Positions 1 through 12,400 of a stretch of 64,000 nucleotides of DNA are shown piece by piece. Below the pieces are notes generated by a model that saw only the letters and a list, made by a program, of their open reading frames with translations, did no database searches and was not told where the DNA came from. How positions within the stretch are numbered: the first letter of the stretch is position 1; the number at the start of each line of letters is the position of its first letter. The position numbers and the translations under genes are program-made. Source of the DNA: Mimachlamys varia (taxonomy: Eukaryota; Mollusca; Bivalvia; Pectinida; Pectinidae); NCBI GenBank assembly GCA_947623455.1, contig OX392527.1:29690201-29754200 (forward strand), given 5' to 3'.

Positions 1-266
1 CTTGTTTTGAATTACCATCCTAAAGTCAAAAGTCTACCTACTTGTACAAGCCTAACCTTATGTTTGTACTTACATGTATCTGTACAGCTAACTTTAAACA
101 GCCTGTCGATATGTACTTTATATATGTGTCCCAAAGTTTGTACTAATCTGTACCAGTATGTAAATGTACCTATGTTTGTACCTACCTGTACCTCTATATT
201 TGTACCTACCTGTACTTATATTGTACCTAACCTGTACCTATATATTTGTACCTAACCTGTCCCTAC
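1..266. repeat. Degenerate tandem repeat of the PDZ5 exon donor-site sequence
   Basis: Intron sequence after the PDZ5 exon. On the minus strand GTACAGGTAGG or GTACAGGTTAGG recurs every ~20-25 bases with spacers of the form TACAAATATA. The first copy is the true donor (GTACAG|GTAGGG). Copies become more diverged away from the exon. Confidence 0.7.
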
Positions 267-434
267 CTGTACCAGTCTGTCCATGACACACAGGCGGCCA
301 TCTTGTTGAGCCAAGCTTCCCTCAGCAATGGACCTGATGAAGACACCTGTTTGGTTGTCCTTCTCTGCGGTCACCAGACTGATACCCAAATCAATCCCTC
401 TTGGCTTTTCAAACTCCACCTTCATCAATCCTAC
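267..434 (-). CDS. PTPN13: PTPN13-like exon: PDZ5 first part
   Basis: 56 codons, phase 0 to 0. Acceptor GCTTCACAG, donor GTACAG|GTAGGG. It encodes VGLMKVEFEKPRGIDLGISL with the LGIS loop, then GSLAQQDGRLCVMDRLVQ. The rest of PDZ5 and the phosphatase domain are off the left edge. Copies of its donor-site sequence recur in the following intron. Confidence 0.93.
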
Positions 435-3400
435 CTGTGAAGCATAAATCTACACCCATTACACATTGCTTGTAAACTAGTGACCTATGTTACTTTAAAA
501 CTTCAAAACTGATATCCAATATCAATATGAAAGTACATCAATCGGCAACAAAATTTGAATCACAAGTTATTGAAAAAAGGTTTGGATTATATATGGCCTT
601 TAAGATCACTTTTAATTTTACTACAAGTTGACGACTACTCACATCACTGAACAAAGACACATTTCCTTCCAACTCTTCTACAGACGCCGGCCTTTCCAAG
701 GGGGATACACCTCTCCCCTTGGTCACTGCTTGTTGCACTGCATTCTGGGAGTCTGAGTACTCACTGGTACTGCATTCTCCGGAGGACTGAGCTGCATCGC
801 TCGTCTCCGGAATGTCAGATAGGGCACGCCGAAGGTCCCTATCCTTACTCCCAAGGTACCTGGGGGTCTCTTCTTCACTCTCCGAATCTTGCTCATCAAG
901 GTTTTTATCTTGGCCTTCCAAAAAGGAAAATAGAGCATCTGTCTTCTTGACAGCTTCTCCCTATAATTAAGTAACAAGTATTTTGTAAATTCAATCTGTA
1001 AACCTCTGCAAACGATTACATTCTGATGTATAATAATATCATTGTTATAAAAATAACCACATTAAGACCTTCAAGGCTTCTTATAGAACACTCACTATCT
1101 GCTATTTACTAAAAACTTCATGTAAGTACCTGGGAGAATGGCTCTGTATCGCTTTCTCCCATATTGTGATGTGAAATGTTTTCACCACCACTCTTCTTGG
1201 AGTTATCTGCTCTTGGTAGCTGAGGCCTGTAGACCTTCAGCTTGACAAGTTGGGGAGCTTGTCTGAGGTAAGTTACTGCCTCGAAATGGTTCATCTCGGC
1301 CACTTCAATATCATTTACCTGGAAAGAGAACAGGTAGCTGCAATAAAATCTAATACCTGATTGAAAAGCTGAAATCTGATTTCAATTCAACTTTGAAATT
1401 ATGAATACTGTGGCGACCAACTTAGCAGCTACCCAGTATATATATAATTAAAATATGCTTAATGTAATTATTTAATATCCCAAAACAGTTTGTCATTTTA
1501 CAGGTGTGTTTCATTGTTTACAATATGTAAGTACAGTTACCTTGATGAGTTTGTCGCCAGGTCTGAGCCGGCCATCAGAAAGTGCGGGGTTCTGTAGTAT
1601 ACCCTTGATGTAACAGCCCCCGGTCCTACCTGCTCCACCAGTCACCGTGAAGCCTAAACCTTTACCTTCAGCCTTCCTCAACATCACTTCAAATTCCTGT
1701 CAAATCACCATAGCAATGCAGAAACAGTCAGAATTTGAATATTTGCAGTAATAGGCATATTTCAGTGTCAGTATCAATATTGTAAGTCAAACAGGAATAG
1801 TAATGCCATTATAAACCCATTAAAAAGTCAAAAATAACGTTCATGTCTTCAAAAACAAATAGCCTGGCCATGGGTGAGGAAACGGTAGAAATGATCTGTT
1901 TTCTGGGCCAAGTGTACATTCAAGTAGGTGATGAAATAGACTTTTAAATTGAAATTAATTTTATTCAGCACTGCAGAATAAAAGGATATTATAGAATTTA
2001 TAGAAATCAAACCAACTCTGAAGATAAACAGTAGCATAAACCACAATCAAAGTAGATATTAAGTTATTACCCCTGGTTGGAGAACAATGTCATCCTCTTC
2101 TTCCTCTGATTCACTCTCTTCCTCCTGTAATGAATTTTGAGACTCCCGGAGACTTTGGAACTCTTCGCTCCTGGAGGTGTATTGTCTGGGAGATACTGAT
2201 CCAGATCTCTCAGAATGGGCATCATACTCTGTGGAGCTGAACGTTGTCTGTGTAGCCCCTAGATCCTGGTCAGGCAACCTCGTATCCTTCAATGGTGATC
2301 TGACTATGGAATTGTCTGACCCCTCACTGCCCTGGGAATCTGGACTTGGTGACCTTTCACCTTCCAGTGACCTTTCACCTTCCTCCTGAAATTCCTCCTC
2401 CTCCTCCTCACTTAGGGTTGTACTGACCTCCAGTGACTGCTGAGACTCTGTTTCGTCTGCTAGGGACCAGATGTCAGTACCCTCCATGGTGGGGGGTGGA
2501 CTCACTGGCAGTGGGGGTGGGGGACCTTCAACTGACTCAACCTCCTCATCAATATCCCGCGGCGAGGCAAACCCTGACGGGGGAGTTATCATGGACCCTC
2601 TGTCTTGCTCCCCCTCAGATTCGGTCTCGTATGGTGAGGGAACTGCCCTGGAAGTCGCAGGCTTTGGTAACGGTGAGGGTTCCTTAGCCTGGAGATTCTC
2701 AGTCTAAAAGATAAAGACAGGGTCACTTTATTGCAGATTTATAATATCATACATCAAAGATTTCAGAAGTTCTTCCGATTGTTTAAATTATACTTCACGT
2801 CCAGGTTCTTTCAAGTTGCTAAAAGTATAAAAACATGTAAAATAAAATGACTTTAAAATACTCTACTTCACGAAAAGTCTAGCACCTGTTACTGCGTTTA
2901 TCTAATTGTTACACTGTTGATACATAATAGTTTATGACCAAAGAACTTTGACTGTCCTCCCATGGTGGCCTAGAAGCTAAATCTACATGCAACTGTGGAA
3001 ATTAACGCTATTAATTAGCTCAGCACTAAATCAGGTACTAAGATTGAACCCAATGCTTATAAAAAGAGGAACTAAAAAAAAAATTAATAAAATGAAAATT
3101 TTAAAATGTAAAATGAATAAAAGCATGCAAGAGCTATCAGCATGAAAAAGACAAATCTAGAAACAGTGTTGAAAATTCCTCATTCATACAGACATTAGTC
3201 AACATCAGCTAATATTTTACATGTCATACTAATAAATAAAATTGTATCTTGCCATATTTCTATTGTATCATGTTACTCCACTTATTTTCATTTGACCAAG
3301 TAGAAACAATAATATACCTGTATCACATGATCTTAATATTTCCAATGGATCCCTTCTACACCTAACAAGCTAACGATCCTCCTATATGGTCATAACTGTG

Positions 3401-6400
3401 CAGTAGTTCTTACACATTAGCCTCTAACAGCTTGGAGCATCTCACCATGAACTAACTCACACCTTTGTTTATATGCCATATAAATACAAAATACTATACA
3501 TGCCCCTCTCACAACTACCTCCTCAGCATGTATATGTCATATAAAAAAACTTTATCATGAGAGACTGGAAACAGTATGAGTCTTTTATTTATCAAGCTTA
3601 CAATGTAACAAATGGCTACATTGTAGATTCAAATTGCCAATGTAAGATGGTACATATGAATTATACCATGAACCTATTGTAAATTATTTTGTTCAATTGA
3701 ACATTTTACACTGGTACAATTTGACTTTTTTCAATGTAACAGTTTACTTTCAATTTGGTATAATTTCCCTGCAAGTAATACCAATAACCAGATTTCCAAA
3801 GATGATCTCTTTAATTTTGGTTGAACAGTTTACTGTATTATATGTGAATTGTTTCAAAATTAAAACTTGTTACTTATACATGAGAACAGTTTTGATTATT
3901 CCCATCCCTCTGTCAATGCAGTAAAAAGCATATACCATTATATATACACAGTATGCTACAATCTCATACCAATTAGTTTTCTGAAGTTCATCCCTCCGGA
4001 GTCCGGCATGCTTTGTTACTTAAGTAATATAATCATCCCTCCAGCGTGCTTTGTTACTTTTTACCGCTAGTATTTTGTAGAAGCACATGCACTCACCTGT
4101 GTTACTGTAAATATGTATATGAAGCCTGACAGATTCCCTCGTATATTATCATATGTGTGTACCTGAAGTACAGGCCCGGATATAAACACACCATCGGTGT
4201 AGGTTAGACATGTTAATGAAGTGACAAGTACGGAGTATGTGCAGTGAAAATAATGATGATCCTACCCAGCCAATATCACTATAACTTGTAAAGGCAATCT
4301 TGGAGACAAAAGTATCCCCCGCACTTAAACCATTAACAATCAATGTTAAGTTAATTTACAGGTCCTAGATCCTCTTCAACAGACTCAAAATCATAACCTT
4401 GAAATATTGAACAATTAAGAACTGTGACTGCAACATTAGATTCATAATCAAAAAAGGAATCCTGATTCTTTTGATGCTTATCTATTTTCTTAAAGTGTTT
4501 ACATGTAGTGCTAACACAATTTCCAAACGATTGCTCCATATTATTACAATTCACGAGGCCATAATTGATAAACAAAATACATTAATTTGATGGTAGATTT
4601 ATTGTTGTCAAAATCTGTCCCAAATAGTGCTTTCCAGATGTTGCCATACATATTAATATATACTGTAACAGTGAAACTGACTGTACACGTCTAAAAAAGA
4701 GTGATAGTAATACAGATGAAGTGGCATCATGAGTATGAATATGAAGTGAATATGATACAAAATAATGCATGCATGATACGAACAGAAATAATGTGTAATT
4801 TCAGTTATAACCAAGTTATGCTGGGGAACTGTCAGTATCTTTAAATCTATTAATGAATATAGGTATCGATAAACGTACATATTTTAGCAGTATTCTAATT
4901 TAAGCGCTTTCTCATGGTTTTAATATGTTGAGAATTTTGACTGCAATAATTTAAGTTTCTGTATTTAATTTCTTAACACATGTATTATGAGTACGTTAAT
5001 TCAATCATGAATTATTCTGGTAGAATTTGATAATACGCTAATTTTAAGTCTGCTGTAATAGATAGTATTTTCTCGGTTAATACACTACAATGTTGAGTCT
5101 GCTAAAATAAAGTACTTTCCAAGTACTCCAAATTTGTTCGTTTTAAACCTGTTTTATTGTAGAAGATTAATGTAGCATTAATATGGAAGATGATTATGTA
5201 GTAATATGTATGATGATATACAGTAGATGAAGTCAGCAATGATACAATACTATAAAACAGCAGCATCAGCGGCGTCTAAGAGTCACAGCAAACCTGATGG
5301 TGGTCGTACTTACAACTGCCCCCAGGGGGCGCTGGTCGGGCCGACACATCAGCAGAGTGACGTGTGCTGAGGCTGCCCGTAGTGTTGCTAAAGTCGCCTG
5401 AAATGTAATCACCATGCCACATATACTCCATGCTCCCTGCTCTACACTTCCCAACAGTTTGTTATCATACTTACAAACTACATTCCTACTTCTTTCTAAA
5501 GTGTTATTACTCAATACAAAATAAGGTATTAATATCAACACTCTTGTGCAAATTTCCGAAAACCACAAAAATAACCATAACCTTTAACTTTTAAACTAAA
5601 ACCATGCACATAAAACATTTCTTGAAATTAAGTCATTATTTGAAATCATCCAAATGTGAAACAAACTCTAGTCCACATGCTTAGTGGTAAAACTCATCAT
5701 TAAAGGAATTAAAACAAAACACAAATTAGTATGTCAAATGATCAAAACTAAACCAGTTCCCGAACGTTACCAATGATATGGTTTAGGGTGTAAATATGGA
5801 GTGTTAACTTGAAAGAATCATTTCAATTACAAAATCAAACAAATGAATATAAAAGAGTACAGTACATATACTAGACTAGAGGATAGAGACCAGTCACATG
5901 TAATAACGGGAAGGTCCTACATTATCAAACAACAGGGACTATCAGACTTATGATGTACTCCTTAATATCTGGTAATCATTGAAAAATAAACATATTTTAA
6001 ATCTTCAATTTTGACAACAGACACCATCCATAGCTGTTTAAGACATTTATGCTCTAATTTCCCAGATTCCATCTTCCATTTCACAAATTTAATGGATATT
6101 TTTTATGAATTGTTCTTAACTTTTTAATGGCTTTATGTAGCAGTAGTGTTTAAGTACAACAGTTCTTGTATCTACAGCAGTACAAGGTGTCTGTGTGTTG
6201 AGGACTTGGAGAGTTGACAATTCACCAGAATTAGGAAAACACCACCAGCCTACAGACCTGGCTCCCCTGTCTACCACTACACAACAGACACTTACAGGCA
6301 GGCTGAGGCCTTTCACTGGTCGGTCGTTCACCTCCAGTATCACATCCCCCGACTTGATCCTCCCGCTCTCAGCTGCAGGGCCAATGGGAAATACCTTTTT

Positions 6401-9400
6401 GATACACAGGAAGTTGTCTGAGGCGTTAGGCGTGGGGTAGAGGTCTCTGGCGTTCTGTACACTAAAGCCAAGTCCACTTCTACCCCGCTCCAAGTCTACA
6501 GTAAACTGGTTCTCTACAGCAAGAGGACAACCTTTATCATTCAGTTTTTTAAAGAACATATCTTCTGGCAGAATGCTTTGTATATTAAAATCTGGCATTC
6601 ATTCTGTAAAGAGTTACGCAGAAATTTGATTATGATTTTTTTTTTAAAGAAAATGATAACAGCTTTTCCGGCAGAATATCTTCCCAACCAGACACTAGGT
6701 TTCGTTAATATGGGGTATGACCCTTGCAATTCATTTTTTGATTTGCAAAGAAGTAATATGCAAGAATGTTGATGATAATGCCATGAATAGAAGCGATATA
6801 TTCTGCAGTCATAGGGTTGAATAGGTTTTGTACTGGAGTAGCCCTTAAAGATTGCAAAACATACTGAAAAAGCCAATATATTGGCTATTCCATTAAAATA
6901 TCTACCTGACCCCAGGACTCCAAAATAAATCACTTCTACCCATGGTTGGATTTCCTTACTGCCATATTGCTTCTATGTAATTTAATAAATAAATTCTATG
7001 ACTGGTACCACATAACAAAACCTAGAGTCCAGAGGTCGGGTAGATGTTTTACTGGAATACCTTCAAGTATTATGTGATTTTTATGAAAGGTAATGTTATC
7101 AGGTAAACAAGAGTATTATGTATACCTTCAGTATCAAAGCTGTAGTTCTGTGCTCCCTCAGTGCCCTGTAGGCCAGTAGCTCCCTTGTCATCAGTTTTAC
7201 TGCTGGTCGGAGACGCGCGGGGTGGTCTCACCTCACTAATGGTAAGGTCCATAGACTTTTTGCTTGTTCTGGCAGCAGGTGTTACCACAGTATTGGACAC
7301 AGTTTTGGGCAAGGATCTAGAACTACTACTCTTCCTAGGTAGATTAACCTCGCCGTCTTCTGTAGTTGTCAGGGGTGATGACCTTGAACTGCTCCCTTTC
7401 CTCGATGGATTAGCCCCAGAGTATTGCACTGACTGTGGAGATAACCTTGAACTACTACCCTTTCTTAACCTTCTATCCTCTTTATCTTGTGTTGCTGTTC
7501 GGGTTGATGAATTTCTCCCTTCCCTTACATGACCTCCGACATTGCCAGCTGTTGCCAGTGGAGATGACCTTGAACTACTGCCCTTTCTCACCTTGTTACT
7601 ACCACCACTGGCTAGCATTGTGGTGGATGACTGCATCACATTTACAGGAACTGACTTTGCTCGACTGCCCTTGCTGGAGTTGCTGCTTTGTAGTGGTTGA
7701 GGAGCTGGTGATGATCTATTAGACTTGGACACTCCCTTTGCTGTAGGGAAATGTCCTCGTTCCATCACCAACTTGCTGATGGGAGGAGCGTGACACAGGG
7801 TTTCTACAGCCTGTTTGTGGGTTTTTCCCACCAAGCTCTCACCATCCACAGACAGAATTCTGTCACCTGTAACCAGACAACTTTTACTTATTATATATAA
7901 TAAACAGAATGTCAGTAAGTCTAGTCTCACAAACCAATTCATAACCAGACAACTCTTACCTATTATATATATACATTAACCAGAATGTCAGTAAGTCTGG
8001 TCTCACAAACCAGTTCATAACCAGACAGCTCTTACCCATTATATTTTAACCAGAATGTCAGTAAGTCTAGTCTCACAAACCAGTTCATAACCAGACAGCT
8101 CTTACCTATTATATTTTAACCAGAATGTCAGTAAGTCTAGTCTCACAAACCAATTCATAACGTATTCTGTAAATCTAACAATTACAAAAATATGACATCA
8201 AACTTCCATACACTTACAATCATAACAAGGAAAGCTACATTTGATAATATATTGTACACATTTCATAACTTTATGCCTGGCAATGCTAATTGCTCCATGG
8301 TAAAGACTTGTTATAAGATATCTACCTCTTTTGATACAGCCCTCCGTTTCTGCAGCACTACCAGGTATCAGGGACTTTACATAGATTCCTCCCTGTCTCA
8401 CAGACGTGTTCACACCTCCCTGAAACCCAAACAAGACTTATATACCTCTCTTATCACAAGCAACACATAAAGCAACAAACTTATATACACTCTCTAATAA
8501 TCAAGCAACATGTTTCAGTCTTAGCTGCATCAAGTATAGGTTTTCAAGAACATTTATCCAGTGATTGTTTACACTTCTTCCTACAATCAAATGACTGGTT
8601 TTCCTCTTACCAACATTGATAGCAATATCTTTCATTACTCAAAAAACATTAAGTACTTGCATCTTAACATCTCTAGTCAAATCATATAATTAGCCCAAAA
8701 CAATCCAAGAAAGATTTTCATAGTCTAGGACTATTATGGCACTGGTTTTTTACTTGTATATCAATTACGCAAGATTTTTAGATGTCATTCGTTTTACATA
8801 CAGTTACGTTAAGTCCAAAGCTTCCGTCCTTTTTCTCCAGGAAGACCTCAAACACATCACCAGGCTGGAAATCATCACTATTCACACTGAAATCACGAAA
8901 TCCATGGTAACTGTTCAACATTTACACAATAAGATCTACATAGAAAGTGCTTGTAACTTAACGAATTCCATTTGTACAACATGTTACAGCTCAAATTTGT
9001 ATCAATTACAATACAATGACCTAGCCTGTACCTATGACCTTCATATCATTTAAAGTAGCATTGTCTTTTACTTCTGTGACCTTTATATCAACGACAATAT
9101 ATCTGTGAATGTTACCTTTGACCTTTACATCAATAAACATTACCTCTGACCTTCAATATTAATGACCTTTTCAAATAAACTTTAGCACCTTGTGACCTTT
9201 AAATGTTTATATTACAATATCAATATAATTTACCTCCAACTTTACCTCTGACCTTTAATATCAATGACCTTTTCAAATAAACTTAAGCACCTAGTAACCT
9301 ATGTTTAAATTACAATATCAATAAAGTTTACCTCCAATCATTGTATTAATTAATGTAAATCTAAATGTAACCTTTGTTTCAAAGACAATATCACTCAATT

Positions 9401-12400
9401 TACATAACTTTTAAACTTTGTATCAATGACCTTTCTACCTTTGTGACCTTTGTTTCAATGAACTTTATACCTGTGACCTTTGTTACACATTCTCCACACA
9501 GTCTGTACTGACCTAGATGTACTGGTGGTCCTTTGCTGCCCTTGCCTGTGTGTCATTGGCTTACTGCTTGGTATCACAGCTTCCTTAGTTACTCCAAGGT
9601 CAGAGTCTGTTCTTGACCTGACCTCACCTACAATAATTACCACAATCACAAGGTAACATGCACACGCACCTATCTCAATGTTATGTTAGATAGATATGGT
9701 ACTTGATAAAACAATGAAGTTACTTTAAAATCTAACCGTGACAAGACTGCAGAACATAGGCATTGTTTAAGGGAAAGAAATTGTAATCTTCACATATTTT
9801 TGTTAGCATTAATTATGATTTTAAATATTGGTACACCAATTTTAAAAAGAACCACAGGTAGAGTGGTCGACCTGGCCATTCTAACTACCCACCATATTTC
9901 TGCTTGCTATGGTCCACATGACGTTCTGGTACCACTTCACTTTGTATCGAGTCCACATGAGAAGAGCTGTTCACTGAAGCTGTACGTGGATTTCTATATC
10001 TGCTTTCAGAGTTCAATGGAATGTTAGAAACTGAATTTAACACTAACTGGTCCGATGGAGAATGATGACGATGATTAATAGGATTAACTGCTGCTTCTGT
10101 AGGCAGTTCAGTAACCTCTTCCTCTGTTCCAGGAAGATAATTGTCTGAATAATGTGATAATTGTGAATAAAGCTTAACATCATAGGGATTAGAATTTGAA
10201 AGTCTGAGTTTTTCACGGATTATGGGATCATCATGTTCTTTGCGGCGGAGAGAGCCAGGACACTTGACTTGGGAGATGAGCAGTTTGACCTGAGAGCCAG
10301 ACTCTCGGATCATCTGTACCGCTGTGTGATGCTGACGGCCTTCCAAGCTCTGGTCATTGATGGCGATTATCCTGTCCCCTGGGCGAATCCTTCCGTCGCC
10401 ATGGGCAGGGCCTCCATGGGTGACAGACTTGACAAAGATACCTAGGTCTAGCTTACTGGTACTCTCCCCACCGACAATGGTGATCCCGAATCCTGTGTTA
10501 GGGTCCTTCCCCAGTACAACCTCAAAGATGTGTCTATCAGGCTGTTCTGGGGACACTTCACTACTGTTCAGGCGGTGTTGTAGCGTGGCTGTAAACAGAG
10601 TCAGAACATTACAAATCCTGAAAATAATATACATATAAAACGATAGTGGCAAAATAACATATAACAATCCTCACCTTATAAGCATAACTGTATCATAATA
10701 AGCATGTTGAACTGTTATGTATAAAATAGGGGCATGAATATATCTAAAGTGACAGAATAGAGGTATGTCTGACTGTCTGTTAAATAAGTTAGGGAGAGAC
10801 TATATACACTTACCACTGATCGTTTCATTGAGCACTGACTCGTCTACCAAATCCACGGACTGAGTGGTCATTCCTGTTAACAAAAAAACATTAATTGTCA
10901 TACAGTTCTGATGGGTAGATATAATAACTATATTTATATCTATGAGACAACATATAGGACTCCAGGATATTTCTCTTAAATCAATTCAAGCTTTTATCAA
11001 ATGAACAATTCAGAAACACAAACTGCAAAATCCATTGATTGCTACTTAATTAGCTATGTTAACATGTCAACAAAATGTATAGACTTACTGAAGCTTCATA
11101 CAGAATTGAACAAGCCTAACATTATTTAAATGTGACCACTGACCTATTTTTACTTACAAGTCATTAAAATTAACCTTCATTGTCATGTCATGTCACTGTA
11201 GTATAGAATACTTTTACGTCAATGTGGACATTTGTCTATGAGGCACCTTTGTCTGTATATATATAGATCATGACCTTTTATTCCTCAATTATAATACTTG
11301 GTCTTGATTTTTATCCTAAGTGTATTTCAAAACCAAACTACCTGTTCATAATACAATTACATTTTTGTGTTACCCTACCCATATATCCAGCTATTTACTA
11401 AGTACAGAAGCTTAATCTAGACTATTGTGCTTCACTTTCTGTTTACACAGCACTTGAGCTTCCCGGGCCTCTCCTCTGTTTACCTATTACAAGAGCCTCC
11501 TGTGCCCCTCCCTCTGTTTACCTATTACAGGAGCTTCCTCTGCCCCTCCTCTGTTTACCTATTACAGGAGCTTCCTCTGCCCCTCCTCTGTTTACCTATT
11601 ACAGGAGCTTCCTCTGCCCCTCCCTCTGTTTACGCCCCTCCTTCTGTTTACCTATTACAGGAGCTTCCTCTGTTTATCTATTACAGGAGCCTCCTGTGCC
11701 CCTCCTCTGTTTACCTATTACAGTAGCTTCCTGTGCCCCTCCTCTGTTTACCTATTACAGGAGCTTCCTCTGCCCCTCCTCTGTTTACCTATTACAGGAG
11801 CTTCCTCTGCCCCTCCTCTGTTTACCTATTACAGGAGCTTCCTCTGCCCCTCCTCTGTTTACCTATTACAGGAGCTTCCTGTGCCCCTCCTCTGTTTACC
11901 TATTACAGGAGCTTCCTGTGCCCCTCCTCTGTTTACCTATTACAGGAGCCTCCTGTGCCCCTCCTCTGTTCACCTATTACAGGAGCCTCCTGTGCCCCTC
12001 CTCTGTTTACCTATTACAGGAGCTTCCTCTGCCCCTCCTCTGTTTACCTATTACAGGAGCCTCCTGTGCCCCTCCTCTGTTCACCTATTACAGGAGCCTC
12101 CTGTGCCCCTCCTCTGTTTACCTATTACAGGAGCTTCCGCTGCCCCTCCCTCTGTTTACGCCCCTCCCTCTGTTTACCTATTACAGGAGCTTCCTCTGCT
12201 TACCTATTACAGGAGCCTCCTGTGCCCCTCCTCTGTTTACCTATTACAGTAGCTTCCTGTGCCCCTCCTCTGTTTACCTATTACAGGAGCTTCCTCTGCC
12301 CCTCCTCTGTTTACCTATTACAGGAGCTTCCTTTGCCCCTCCTCTGTTTACCTATTACAGGAGCTTCCTGTGGCCCTTCCTCTGTTTACCTATTACAGGA

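Noticed and set aside
6514..6598. ATG at 6598 as the start of a separate PDZ protein
   Set aside because: An in-frame TGA directly precedes it, and phase-matched splice sites place the PDZ3 exon inside the large gene.
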